Assembly: GCF_004135385.1 (NCBI RefSeq)
Contig: NZ_CP035493.1
Span: 3,229,440-3,293,439, forward strand
Length of the DNA stretch: 64,000 bases
Direction: 5' to 3'
Source: Xylanimonas protaetiae
Lineage (GTDB): Bacteria; Actinomycetota; Actinomycetes; Actinomycetales; Cellulomonadaceae
Shown here: piece after piece, positions 50,743-61,419 of the stretch
Numbering within the stretch: position 1 is the first letter of the stretch
Layout: each line of letters opens with the position of its first letter
The notes under the pieces: generated by a model
What the model saw: the letters and a program-made list of their open reading frames with translations, nothing else
Told to the model about the DNA's origin: nothing
Databases searched by the model: none
Made by a program: the position numbers and the translations under genes

Positions 50743-52190
50743 TGCTCCGTTTCCGTGCGGTCGCCGGACCACTCGGTGTGGAACGTGCCGTCCTTGTCGA
50801 CGCGGCGGTAGGTGTGCGCGCCGAAGAAGTCGCGCTGCGCCTGGATCAGCGCGGCGGGCAGACGCTCGGCCCGGACGCCGTCGTAGTACGCGAGCGACGA
50901 GGAGAACGCCGGGACCGGCACGCCGTGCGTGGCCGCGGCGGCCACGACGCGGCGCCAGGCCGCGACGCCCTGGGCGACCGCGTCGGCGAAGTACGGGTCG
51001 GCGAGCAGCAGCGGCAGCTCCGGGTTGCGCTCGTACGCCTCGGTGATGCGGTTGAGGAACCGGGCGCGGATGATGCAGCCGCCGCGCCAGATGCGGGCCA
51101 TGGCCCCGCGGTCGATGTCCCAGCCGTTCTCGGCCGACGCCGCGGCGATCTGGTCGAAGCCCTGCGAGTAGGCGACCACCTTCGAGGCGTACAGGGCCAG
51201 GCGGACGTCCTCGACGAACGCCTCCTTGTCCGCCACGTCCCACGCGGCGGCGTCGGCGGTCAGGGCCGCGCGGCCGGCCTCGCGCTGCGGGACGGAGCCC
51301 GAGAGGGCGCGGGCGAACGTCGCCTCGGCGATGCCGGTGATCGGCACGCCCAGGTCGAGCGCGTTCTGCACCGTCCAGCGGCCGGTGCCCTTCTGCTCGG
51401 CCTGGTCGAGGATGACGTCGACGAACGCGCTGCCCGTCTCGGCGTCGACGTGCTGGAGCACGTCGGCGGTGATCTCGATGAGGAACGACTCGAGGTCGCC
51501 CGCGTTCCACGCCTCGAACGTCGTGCCGATCTGCGCGGCAGACGCGCCGGTCGCCTGGCGGATGAGGTCGTACGCCTCGGCGATGAGCTGCATGTCGGCG
51601 TACTCGATGCCGTTGTGCACCATCTTGACGAAGTGGCCGGCGCCGTCGGGGCCGACGTACGTGCAGCAGGGGACGCCGTCGACCTTGGCCGAGATGTCCT
51701 CGAGGATCGGGCCGAGCCACTTGTACGACTCGGCGGTGCCGCCGGGCATGATCGACGGGCCGTTGAGCGCACCCTCCTCGCCGCCCGAGACGCCGGTGCC
51801 CACGAAGTGCAGGCCGTGCTCGCGCAGCGCCCGCTCGCGACGGATCGTGTCGGGGAAGTGGGCGTTGCCGGCGTCGATGACGATGTCGCCCTCCTCCAGG
51901 AGCGGGACGAGCTCCTCGATGACGGCGTCGGTCGGGCCGCCGGCCTTGACCATGACGACGACCTTGCGCGGGCGCTCGAGCGAGGCGACGAAGTCGGCCA
52001 TCGACTCGGACGGCACGAAGGCGCCCTCGTGGCCCGCCTCGTCGACCAGGGACTGCGTCTTGGCGAAGCTGCGGTTGTGCACGGCCACGGTGTACCCGTG
52101 GCGGGCGAAGTTGCGGGCCAGGTTGCGGCCCATGACCGCCAGGCCGGTGACACCGATCTGCGCGGTGCCCGTCGTCGTGGTCTCGCTCAT
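50739..52190 (-). CDS. gnd: 6-phosphogluconate dehydrogenase (NADP+-dependent, decarboxylating)
   Basis: 483 residues, full length for the long Gnd form. N-terminal Rossmann IGVTGLAVMGRNLARNFARHG with the NRSFAKTQSLVDE NADP site, then FVGTGVSGGEEGALNGPSIM, PDGAGHFVKMVHNGIEYADMQ with the catalytic Lys/Asn block, and the C-terminal GCIIRARFLNRITEAY and RRDFFGAHTYRRVDKDGTFH-TEW. Third step of the oxidative pentose phosphate pathway. First gene of the ligase/racemase operon, with 4-bp overlap. Confidence 0.95.
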   Translation of the reverse strand: MSETTTTGTAQIGVTGLAVMGRNLARNFARHGYTVAVHNRSFAKTQSLVDEAGHEGAFVPSESMADFVASLERPRKVVVMVKAGGPTDAVIEELVPLLEEGDIVIDAGNAHFPDTIRRERALREHGLHFVGTGVSGGEEGALNGPSIMPGGTAESYKWLGPILEDISAKVDGVPCCTYVGPDGAGHFVKMVHNGIEYADMQLIAEAYDLIRQATGASAAQIGTTFEAWNAGDLESFLIEITADVLQHVDAETGSAFVDVILDQAEQKGTGRWTVQNALDLGVPITGIAEATFARALSGSVPQREAGRAALTADAAAWDVADKEAFVEDVRLALYASKVVAYSQGFDQIAAASAENGWDIDRGAMARIWRGGCIIRARFLNRITEAYERNPELPLLLADPYFADAVAQGVAAWRRVVAAAATHGVPVPAFSSSLAYYDGVRAERLPAALIQAQRDFFGAHTYRRVDKDGTFHTEWSGDRTETEQ

Positions 52191-52400
52191 CGTTTCGTCG
52201 GCTCCCTTGTGCTGCGTGCTACTGCGGTCGTCGCGTCTCGGCGGCGCCCGGCGACGTCGAGGGCGCGGGCGGCGCAACCTGACCCAGCCTAGTGGGGCGC
52301 GCGGGCGCGCCGACGCCCCAGGTCACGATCCGGGCGCGACGTCGCGGTCAGTGCGGCGAGGCGGCCCGCCGGCGCCCGTGGCGCGGCCTACCGTGGACCC

Positions 52401-52979
52401 GTGACCTCGGACAGACGGGAGATCCCCGACCGGTTCGCGGCCGCGCTGCAGTCGATGCGCAGGCCGCGGCTCCGCCCTGAGGTGCATCTCGAGGAGGTGC
52501 CCGGACCGGGGCGGGTCGCGCCGTGGAGCGCGGCGCTGGAGGGCGAGGTGGTGGTCAGCGGGCTCGAGCTCGCGACGGGCCGCTTCGTCGTCCTGCACGA
52601 CCCTGCCGGCCAGGAGACCTGGCAGGGCGACTTCCGCGTGGTCACGCTGGTCCGCGCGACGCTGGAGCCCGAGATGGCCGCCGACCCGCTGCTCGGCGAC
52701 GTCGCGTGGAGCTGGGTCACCGAGACGTTCGACGACGCCGGCGTCCAGGTGCTCGCGCTCGGCGGCACGGTCACGCGCGTCCTGTCCACGAGCTTCGGCG
52801 CCCTGTCCGGCACGCCCGACGCCGTCGACCTCGAGCTGCGCGCCTCGTGGACGCCGACGGACACGGACCTGGGCACGCACCTGCACCTGTGGGTCGACCT
52901 CATGGCCACGGCGGGCGGGCTGCCGCCCCTGCCGGACGGCGTCACGGCGCTGACCTCCCGGCGAACCGGCATACGGTAG
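52401..52979 (+). CDS. DUF3000 family protein
   Basis: 192 residues. Typical DUF3000 start (IPDRFAAALQSMRRPRLRPE) and QETWQGDFRVVTLVRATLEP, WSWVTETFDDAGVQV, GALSGTPDAVDLELRASWTP. Found next to rnd in many actinobacteria, as here (4 bp before it). Function unknown. Confidence 0.88.
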   Translation: MTSDRREIPDRFAAALQSMRRPRLRPEVHLEEVPGPGRVAPWSAALEGEVVVSGLELATGRFVVLHDPAGQETWQGDFRVVTLVRATLEPEMAADPLLGDVAWSWVTETFDDAGVQVLALGGTVTRVLSTSFGALSGTPDAVDLELRASWTPTDTDLGTHLHLWVDLMATAGGLPPLPDGVTALTSRRTGIR

Positions 52980-52983
52980 GTCC

Positions 52984-54210
52984 GTGACCCTGCCGCCCGA
53001 GACTCCCGAGGTCGTCCCCCTGCGCGAGCCCGCCGGCGGCGTGCCCGAGGTGGTGGACACGCCCGCGGGGCTGGCCAAGGTGGTCGCCGCGCTCGCCGGC
53101 GGGACGGGCCCTGTCGCGGCCGACTGCGAGCGCGCGTCGGGCTACCGCTACGGGCAGTCGACGTTCCTGGTGCAGCTGCGCCGCGAGGGCGCGGGCACCG
53201 CGCTGCTCGACCCGGTGCCGCTGCCCGACCTGTCGGCGGTCGGCGCCGCGCTGGGCGACGTCGAGTGGGTGCTGCACGCGGCCTCCCAGGACCTGCCCGG
53301 CCTCCACGAGCACGGCCTGTTCCCGGCGAAGGTGTTCGACACCGAGCTCGCCGCGCGCCTCCTGGGGCTCGAGCGCGTGGGCCTGGCGGCCGTCGTCGCC
53401 GACACCCTGGGGCTGGGGCTGGCCAAGGAGCACTCGGCGGTGGACTGGTCCACGCGGCCGCTGCCCGTGGACTGGCTGCGGTACGCCGCGCTCGATGTCG
53501 AGGTGCTCGTGGACGTCCGCGACGTGCTCGCCGACCGGCTCGCCGACGCCGGCAAGGACGCGTGGGCCGCGCAGGAGTTCGAGGCCGTGCGCCTCGCTCC
53601 CCCGCCGGCGCCGCGCGTCGACCCGTGGCGCCGTGTCTCGGGCACGCACCTGCTGCGCGACCGCCGCAAGCTCGCCGTCGTCCGGGCGCTGTGGGAGGCG
53701 CGCGACGCCTCCGCGCGGGCGCGGGACATCGCGCCGGGCCGCGTGCTGCCGGACCGCGCGATCGTCGCCGCCGCGCAGGCGCTCCCGCGCACCGCGGGCC
53801 AGCTCGTGACGATCGGCGAGTTCGCGGGCAAGGGCCAGCGGCGTCGGGCCGCGTACTGGCAGCGCGCGGTCGACCAGGCGATGGCCCTGCCGGAGACGGC
53901 GCTGCCGAGCCTGCGCGGGCCGTCGTCGGACGGGCCGCCGCAGCCGCGCCTGTGGGCGGACCGCGACCCGCAGGCGGCCCACCGCCTCGGCGCCGCCCGC
54001 GAGGTGGTGGCCGCACTGTCGGAGCAGCACCACGTGCCGGTCGAGAACGTGCTCCAGCCCGACGCGCTGCGCCGCCTGTGCTGGGCTCCCCCGGCGTCCG
54101 TCACCGCGGACTCCGTCTCAGAGTTCCTTCGCGGGCGCGGCGCCCGGGCGTGGCAGCTCGACCTCACGGCGGGACCGCTCGCCGCGGCGCTGACGTCGTC
54201 ACCTTCGTAG
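52984..54210 (+). CDS. rnd: Ribonuclease D (DEDD exonuclease + HRDC)
   Basis: 408 residues. Exonuclease motifs: Exo I VAADCERASGYRY (D-x-E, Cys in the usual Thr place), Exo II VLHAASQDLPGL with Asp, Exo III WLRYAALDVEVLVDV (Y-x3-D). An HRDC domain follows at about 215-295 (LAVVRALWEARDASARARD, ALPRTAGQLVTIGEF). RNase D trims tRNA and other RNA 3' ends. The C-terminal 100 residues are an actinobacterial extension. Confidence 0.9.
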   Translation: MTLPPETPEVVPLREPAGGVPEVVDTPAGLAKVVAALAGGTGPVAADCERASGYRYGQSTFLVQLRREGAGTALLDPVPLPDLSAVGAALGDVEWVLHAASQDLPGLHEHGLFPAKVFDTELAARLLGLERVGLAAVVADTLGLGLAKEHSAVDWSTRPLPVDWLRYAALDVEVLVDVRDVLADRLADAGKDAWAAQEFEAVRLAPPPAPRVDPWRRVSGTHLLRDRRKLAVVRALWEARDASARARDIAPGRVLPDRAIVAAAQALPRTAGQLVTIGEFAGKGQRRRAAYWQRAVDQAMALPETALPSLRGPSSDGPPQPRLWADRDPQAAHRLGAAREVVAALSEQHHVPVENVLQPDALRRLCWAPPASVTADSVSEFLRGRGARAWQLDLTAGPLAAALTSSPS

Positions 54211-54251
54211 ACACGCCCTTTCGGCGCCGGGACCATCGCTTTCCCGCGAAT

Positions 54252-54299
54252 GAGACCGAGTCTCTTGACTTACCTCGTACCGCGAGTAGCGTGTAGTTC
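54252..54299 (+). promoter_or_regulatory. Candidate promoter and hairpin upstream of a leaderless fadA
   Basis: A GAGAC-CGA-GTCTC inverted repeat (54252-54264) precedes TTGACT (54265-54270), a 16-bp spacer and TAGCGT (54287-54292). The start codon is at 54301 with no ribosome-binding site, so a transcript starting at about 54299 would be leaderless. CTCGTACCGCGAG inside the spacer is a possible TetR-type operator half-pair. Confidence 0.5.
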
Positions 54300-54300
54300 C

Positions 54301-55563
<1,263 letters not shown>

Positions 55564-55567
55564 GACC

Positions 55568-57735
55568 ATGACCGACACCGTCCGCACCGAGCCGGCCACG
55601 CGCGCGGAGCGCGTGACCCACTCCCTCGTCCGCGACGTCGCGCTGCCCGGCGGCGCCGGGACGCTCGCGCTCGTCACCCTCGACAACGGGCTCGACCACA
55701 CCAAGCCCAACACCCTCGGCCCGCTCGGCATGGCCGAGCTCACCGCGCGCCTCACCGAGCTGCGCGCCCGGGCCGCCGCCGGCGAGATCGCCGCGATCGC
55801 CGTCACCGGCAAGCCGTACATCCTCGCCGCGGGCGCCGACCTGCTCGGCGTCGGGACGGTCCGCACGCGCGAGGAGGCGCTCCAGCTCGGCCGCCTGGGC
55901 CACGCCGCATACGAGCTCTTGCACGACGTCCCCGGGGCCCCGCGGGTGCGCGCGTGCCCACGTTCGCGTTCGTCAACGGGCTGGCCCTGGGCGGCGGCCT
56001 CGAGGTCGCCCTCAACGCCGACTACCGCACGGTCTCGTCCGACGCCGCGGCCCTCGCGCTGCCCGAGACCGGCCTGGGCCTCGTGCCCGGCTGGGGCGGC
56101 GCGTACCTGGTGCCGCGCCTCGTCGGCATCGAGAAGGCCGTCGACGTCATCCTGCGCCGACCCGCGCAGAACAAGCCCTTCAAGCCCGCCGAGGCGCTCG
56201 CGATCGGCCTCGTCGACGCGCTGTTCGACGCGGCCGACTTCCTCGAGCAGTCCATCGCCTGGGCCGCCCGCGTCGTGCGCGGCGAGGTCACCGTCGCCCG
56301 GCGCGAGCTGGACCCCCAGCCCGTGTGGGACGCGGTCGTGGGCGGCACGCAGCGGTTCCTCGACGCCGTCGTGCACGGCTCCCGCCCCGCGCCCGCCCGG
56401 GCGCTCGCCCTGCTCGCCGCGGCCCGCAACGCCACCCGCGCGGAGGCGTTCGCCGCTGAGGACGAGGCGCTCGCCGACCTCGTCATGAGCGACGAGATGC
56501 GCTCGAGCGTGTACGCGTTCGGGCTGGTCTCCGGCGGGAAGAAGCCCGTCGGCGCCCCCGACCCGACCCTCGCCCGGCCCGTGACCCGCGTGGGCATCGT
56601 CGGCGCCGGCCTCATGGCTGCGCAGATCGCCCTGCTGGTCACGCAGCGGCTCGGCGTGCCCGTCGTCATGCGCGACCTCGACCAGGAGCGCGTCGACAAG
56701 GGCCTCGGCTACGTGCGCGCCACGGTCGAGAAGCTCGCCGGGCGCGGCAGCATCACGCCCGACGCCGCCGCCCGCATCGTCGCCTCCGTGCACGGCACGA
56801 CCGACCTGCACGAGTTCGCGCGCTGCGACGTCGTCGTCGAGGCCGTCACCGAGATCCTCTCGCTGAAGAAGAAGGTGTTCGCGGAGCTCGAGACGGTCGT
56901 CTCCCCCGAGACGATCCTGGCGACCAACACCTCTGCGCTGTCCGTGACCGAGATGGCCGCGGACCTCCAGCACCCCGAGCGCGTCGTGGGCGTGCACTTC
57001 TTCAACCCCGTGGCCCAGATGCCGCTCGTCGAGGTCGTGCAGGCCGAGCGGACGAGCCCCGAGGCGCTCGCGACCGCGTTCGCGATCACCAAGAAGCTGC
57101 GCAAGACGGCGGTGCTCGTCAAGGACCGGCCCGGCTTCGTGGTCAACCGCCTGCTGGTGCTCGTCATGGGCAAGGTCGTCGAGGCGATCGAGAACGGCAC
57201 GTCCGTCACGGTGGCCGACCGGGCGCTCGCCCCGCTCGGCTTCCCGATGCCGACGTTCGAGCTGTTCGACCTCGTGGGCCCCGCCGTCGGGCTGCACGTG
57301 CTCACCTCGCTGCGCGAGGACCTGGGCGACCGGTTCCCGGCGTCGCCCGGGCTCGAGAAGCTCGTGGCCGACGGCACCCGCGTGGTGCTCGACGCCCCCG
57401 CGGCCGGGCTGCCCAAGCCCGTCGACCCGGCCGTCCAGGCCGTGTTCGGCGAGGCGCTGCCCGCCGGCTCGACGGGCCGGCTGGGCACCCCGGTGCTCGA
57501 CGCCGCCGGCGTGCTCGACGCGACGCTCACGGCGCTGACCACCGAGATCGGGCACATGCTCGACGAGGGCGTCGTCGCCGGGCCGTCGCAGATCGACCTG
57601 TGCATGATCCTGGGCGCCGGCTGGGGCTTCCACACGGGCGGCATCACGCCGTACCTGGACCGCACCGGGTACGGCGAGCGCGTGCTGGGGCGGCGTCTGC
57701 TGCCCGTCGGCGTCGCGGACGTGGCGACGGCCTGA
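55568..57735 (+). CDS. fadB: FadB-type multifunctional 3-hydroxyacyl-CoA dehydrogenase/enoyl-CoA hydratase, frameshifted in this sequence
   Basis: The two frames join to about 722 residues, normal for FadB. The hydratase part starts in the first frame (LALVTLDNGLDHTKPNTLGP, YILAAGADLLGV) and continues in the second with VPTFAFVNGLALGGGLEVAL and GLGLVPGWGGAYLVPRLVG. The dehydrogenase part begins near residue 340 (RVGIVGAGLMAAQIALLV), with VVVEAVTEILSLKKKVF, TNTSALSVTEMA and VGVHFFNPVAQMPLVEVV. The break lies between about 55925 and 55955, in a CCCCGGGGCCCCGCGGG run; one missing base explains it. Sequencing error or mutation cannot be told apart here. Confidence 0.88.
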
Positions 57736-57751
57736 CCCCTCCCGGGTGCAG

Positions 57752-57790
57752 CAGCGCGGCCGGCGGTTCTGAGAACCGCCGGCCGCGCTG
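57752..57790. terminator. Perfect 19-bp palindromic terminator between fadB and pflA
   Basis: Arms 57752-57770 and 57772-57790 are exact complements (centre G57771): CAGCGCGGCCGGCGGTTCT and its reverse complement. It lies between two convergent genes and probably ends both, although no T run follows. Confidence 0.75.
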
Positions 57791-57839
57791 GGTTGCGACG
57801 TCTGGGCGCCGCCTCACCTGGAAACAGGGGTGAGAGATC

Positions 57840-58847
57840 TCAGTAGGTCGTCAGCCCCCGGGAGCGGAACTGCTCGCGCACCCGCTCGAGGAGCTCGGGC
57901 GTGGGGGGCGGCGTGTCCTTGAGCTCGTACTCGCGCCCGAGCGTCTCCCACTTGTCGACGCCCATGTTGTGGAACGCGAGCACCTCGACGCGGGTCACCG
58001 TGCCGGGCCGGATCTCGTTGAGCTCCGCCGCGTACCGCGCCACGATGTCGACGTTCTCGACGTCGTCGGTCAGGCCCGGGACCAGCACGAAGCGGACCCA
58101 CACCTCGACCGGGTCGTCGTGGTCGACACCGCCCGGCAGGCCGGACCGCGCGAGGCGGCGGCCGAAGTCGAGCGTCGGCTGGAGCTGACGCTTGGTGACC
58201 TTGAGGTAGGTGTCCGGGTCGCCCGACTTGATGTCGAGGAGCACCAGGTCGGTGTCCGCGATCATCTCGTCCGTCATCGCCGCCCCGAGGAACCCCGAGG
58301 TGTCGATGGCCGTGTGCACGCCCATCTCCTTGGCGCCGCGCAGCAGGCGCGCCGCGAAGGCGGGCTGCTGGAGCACCTCGCCGCCCGAGATCGTCAGGCC
58401 GCCCTGGGTGGCCGTGAACGCGGGCACGTACCGCTTGATGCGCGCGAGCAGGGCCTCGGCCGTGACCGGCTCGCCGTCCTTCATCTCGAGGGTGTCGGGG
58501 TTGTGGCAGTACAGGCAGCGCAGCGGGCAGCCGTTGAGGAACACCGTCATGCGGGTCCCGGGGCCGTCCACGGCGGTGACGAGCTCCCAGGAGTGCACCG
58601 AGCCGAGCTCGCCCGACCGCATCATCGCGAGCTTCTCGCTGCGGTCGAGCTCGGTGACCTCGAGCCCCGCCAGGCCGGCGCCGGTACGGCGCGTGGTGGC
58701 AGTCGGGACGTCGAGGCCGTCGGAGACGGGCTCCCCGTGGCGGGCGCGGACCTCGAGGAAGCTGGCCCGGCCGTCCGAGATGCCGAGGCCGGCGCCACCA
58801 CCGAGGGGAGGGTTGGTGGCGCCGACCACGGGGTTCGTGGAGGACAT
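57840..58847 (-). CDS. pflA: Pyruvate formate-lyase activating enzyme
   Basis: 335 residues, radical-SAM. The CxxxCxxC cluster motif is in MTVFLNGCPLRCLYCHNPDT (about 101-120), then GGLTISGGEVLQQPAF and DLVLLDIKSGDPDTYLKV. It installs the glycyl radical on PflB. The first 75 or so residues are longer than in E. coli PflA and low in complexity; a later start (around MMRSGELGSVHSWE) would give the usual length. Same strand, 27 bp after pflB. Confidence 0.92.
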   Translation of the reverse strand: MSSTNPVVGATNPPLGGGAGLGISDGRASFLEVRARHGEPVSDGLDVPTATTRRTGAGLAGLEVTELDRSEKLAMMRSGELGSVHSWELVTAVDGPGTRMTVFLNGCPLRCLYCHNPDTLEMKDGEPVTAEALLARIKRYVPAFTATQGGLTISGGEVLQQPAFAARLLRGAKEMGVHTAIDTSGFLGAAMTDEMIADTDLVLLDIKSGDPDTYLKVTKRQLQPTLDFGRRLARSGLPGGVDHDDPVEVWVRFVLVPGLTDDVENVDIVARYAAELNEIRPGTVTRVEVLAFHNMGVDKWETLGREYELKDTPPPTPELLERVREQFRSRGLTTY

Positions 58848-58874
58848 GTCAGTCCTTGCTCGTGAGCCTCAGGC

Positions 58875-61136
58875 TCACATCGAGCCGTGGAAGGTCCGGC
58901 TCAGCACGTCGAGCTGCTGCTCACGCGTGAGGCGGACGAAGTTCACGGCGTAGCCGGAGACGCGGATCGTCAGCTGCGGGTAGTTCTCGGGGTGCTCCAT
59001 GGCGTCCTCGAGGGTCTCCTTGACCAGCACGTTGACGTTCATGTGGTACCCGCTGCCGCCGACGGTCGCGTCGAGCAGGCCCGCGAGGTTCTTGACCTGC
59101 TCCCCGCGGTCCCGGCCGAGGCCCGAGGGCACGACCGTGTTGGTCAGCGAGATGCCGTCCTGCGACTCCTCGTACGGGAGCTTCGCGACCGACAGGGCGG
59201 AGGCGAGCATGCCGTGCGTGTCGCGGCCGTTCATCGGGTTGGCACCCGGGGAGAACGGCTCGCCGGCGCGGCGGCCGTCGGGCGTGTTGCCCGTGGCCTT
59301 GCCGTAGACGACGTTCGAGGTGATCGTCAGCACCGACTGCGTCGGGACCGCGTCGCGGTACATCTTGTGCTGGCGGATCTTCGCCATGAACGACTCGACG
59401 AGCTCGACGGCGATGTCGTCGGCGCGGTCGTCGTCGTTGCCGTAGGTCGGGAAGTCACCCTCCGTGACGTAGTCGACCACGATGCCGCGCTCGTCGAAGA
59501 CGGGCGTGACCTTCGCGTACTTGATGGCCGACAGCGAGTCGGTGGTCACGGCGAGGCCGGCGATGCCGCAGGCCATGGTCCGCAGGACCTCCTTGTCGTG
59601 GAGGGCCATCTCGATGCGCTCGTAGGCGTACTTGTCGTGCATGTAGTGGATGACGTTCAGCGCCTCGACGTAGGTGGCGGCCAGCCAGTCCATCGTCTTG
59701 TCGAAGCGGGCGCGGACGTCGTCGTAGTCGAGCGGCTTGCCCGCCTCGACGGGGGCGACGGCCGGGGAGACCTGCTTGCCCGTGACCTCGTCCTTGCCGC
59801 CGTTGATGGCGTAGAGCATGGTCTTGGCGAGGTTGACGCGGGCGCCGAAGAACTGCATCTGCTTGCCGACGGCCATCGGGGACACGCAGCACGCGATGGC
59901 CGCGTCGTCGCCCCAGTGGCTGCGGATCTGGTCGTCGGACTCGTACTGCACGGCCGAGGTGTCGATCGAGACCTTGGCGCAGTAGTCCTTGAAGCCCTGC
60001 GGGAGGGCGGCGGACCACAGCACGGTCATGTTCGGCTCCGGCGCCGGGCCCAGGTTGTACAGGGTCTGGAGCATGCGGAACGAGTTCTTGCTGACGAGCG
60101 GGCGGCCGTCCTCGCCCATGCCGGCGATCGACTCGGTGACCCACGTCGGGTCGCCGGAGAACAGCGCGTCGTACTCCGGGGTGCGCAGGAAGCGCACGAT
60201 CCGCAGCTTGATCACGAAGTCGTCCATGATCTCCTGCGCCTGCTCCTCGGTGAGGGTGCCGGCGGCGAGGTCACGCTCGAAGTAGATGTCGAGGAACGTC
60301 GAGACGCGGCCCAGCGACATGGCGGCGCCGTTCTGCTCCTTGACCGCGGCCAGGTAGCCGAAGTACAGCCACTGGACGGCCTCCTTGGCCGTGGTGGCCG
60401 GGCCGGAGATGTCGAAGCCGTACGAGGCGGCCATCTCCTTGAGCTCGGCGAGGGCGCGCAGCTGCTCGGCGTGCTCCTCGCGCTCGCGGACGACCTTCTC
60501 CGAGAAGACCTCAGTGTCGAGCGAGAGCTTGTCGAGCTTCTTGGCGGCGATGAGCTGGTCGACGCCGTAGAGCGCGACGCGGCGGTAGTCGCCGATGATG
60601 CGGCCGCGGCCGTAGGCGTCGGGCAGGCCGGTGATGACGTGCGACGAGCGGGCGGCGCGGACGTTCGGGGTGTACGCGTCGAAGACGCCGGCGTTGTGCG
60701 TCTTGCGGTACTTGGTGAAGGTCTCCTGCAGCGTCGGGTCGACGTCGTAGCCGTACGTCTTGAGCGACGTCTCGACCATGCGCCAGCCGCCGTTGGGGAT
60801 CATGGCGCGCTTGAGCGGGGCGTCGGTCTGGAGGCCGACGATGACCTCGTCGCCCTCGGAGATGTAGCCGGGGCCGTGCGAGGTGATCGCGCCGGGCACC
60901 ACGTTGTCGACGTCGTAGACGCCCTTCTCGCGCTCCTGCGGGAACATCGCCGCGATGGTCTCCCACACCTTCGTGGTGCGGGCCGTCGGGCCGGCGAGGA
61001 ACGCGTCGTCGCCCGCGTAGGGCGTGTAGTTCTTCTGGATGAAGTCGCGGACGTCGATCGCGTCCTGCCAGGGGCCGTTGGTGAAGCCCGTCCAGGCGGT
61101 CGTGATCGTGTCTGCGTGGGACTCAGTCGTCGTCAT
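58875..61136 (-). CDS. pflB: Formate acetyltransferase (pyruvate formate-lyase)
   Basis: 753 residues. Catalytic cysteines C416-C417 in [16 protein letters not shown] and the glycyl-radical site G728 in [14 protein letters not shown], both in family position; [20 protein letters not shown] near 175. Converts pyruvate and CoA to acetyl-CoA and formate under anaerobiosis. The ATG at 61136 was chosen because the family N-terminus starts there; AGGAGAGAAGG lies upstream. Two palindromic boxes lie 66-137 bp upstream. Confidence 0.95.
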   Translation of the reverse strand: MTTTESHADTITTAWTGFTNGPWQDAIDVRDFIQKNYTPYAGDDAFLAGPTARTTKVWETIAAMFPQEREKGVYDVDNVVPGAITSHGPGYISEGDEVIVGLQTDAPLKRAMIPNGGWRMVETSLKTYGYDVDPTLQETFTKYRKTHNAGVFDAYTPNVRAARSSHVITGLPDAYGRGRIIGDYRRVALYGVDQLIAAKKLDKLSLDTEVFSEKVVREREEHAEQLRALAELKEMAASYGFDISGPATTAKEAVQWLYFGYLAAVKEQNGAAMSLGRVSTFLDIYFERDLAAGTLTEEQAQEIMDDFVIKLRIVRFLRTPEYDALFSGDPTWVTESIAGMGEDGRPLVSKNSFRMLQTLYNLGPAPEPNMTVLWSAALPQGFKDYCAKVSIDTSAVQYESDDQIRSHWGDDAAIACCVSPMAVGKQMQFFGARVNLAKTMLYAINGGKDEVTGKQVSPAVAPVEAGKPLDYDDVRARFDKTMDWLAATYVEALNVIHYMHDKYAYERIEMALHDKEVLRTMACGIAGLAVTTDSLSAIKYAKVTPVFDERGIVVDYVTEGDFPTYGNDDDRADDIAVELVESFMAKIRQHKMYRDAVPTQSVLTITSNVVYGKATGNTPDGRRAGEPFSPGANPMNGRDTHGMLASALSVAKLPYEESQDGISLTNTVVPSGLGRDRGEQVKNLAGLLDATVGGSGYHMNVNVLVKETLEDAMEHPENYPQLTIRVSGYAVNFVRLTREQQLDVLSRTFHGSM

Positions 61137-61201
61137 CTTGGTGACCTTCTCTCCTTCGGGAGGGATCGTCCTCCCCCTGTTTCCACACATGACGTTACGC
61201 C

Positions 61202-61273
61202 CGTGGACAGACCACAACCACGCCAAACGGGCGCCAAACCCTGTCGCCTTCCTCACAGTGTGGTCTGACCACA
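61202..61273. promoter_or_regulatory. Two copies of a TGTGGTC-T-GACCACA-type box upstream of pflB
   Basis: 61259-61273 is a perfect palindrome, TGTGGTC-T-GACCACA. 61202-61216 (CGTGGACAGACCACA) matches the reverse complement of that box at 13 of 15 positions. The TGGTnnnACCA core is typical of GntR/FadR-subfamily operators. Centres are 57 bp apart, allowing cooperative control of pflB (and perhaps of the divergent GCS2 gene at 61420). Confidence 0.6.
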
Positions 61274-61419
61274 GCGTTCTCGCAGGTCACCACGGAAAAC
61301 CAGCCACCCGGACGCGCCAGGTCCGGGTGCGTTGCGCGCCTCACAGTCGCGGCTCCCACCGGGACCCGCGAGGACCGGTCCGCCCAGCGACCTCCCCTGC
61401 CGTCTGCGATGCTGCCAGG

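Noticed and set aside
55568-57735. Programmed -1 frameshifting as the explanation for fadB
   Set aside because: No slippery heptamer of the usual type or downstream pseudoknot is evident; FadB homologues are single-frame, so a missing base is simpler.
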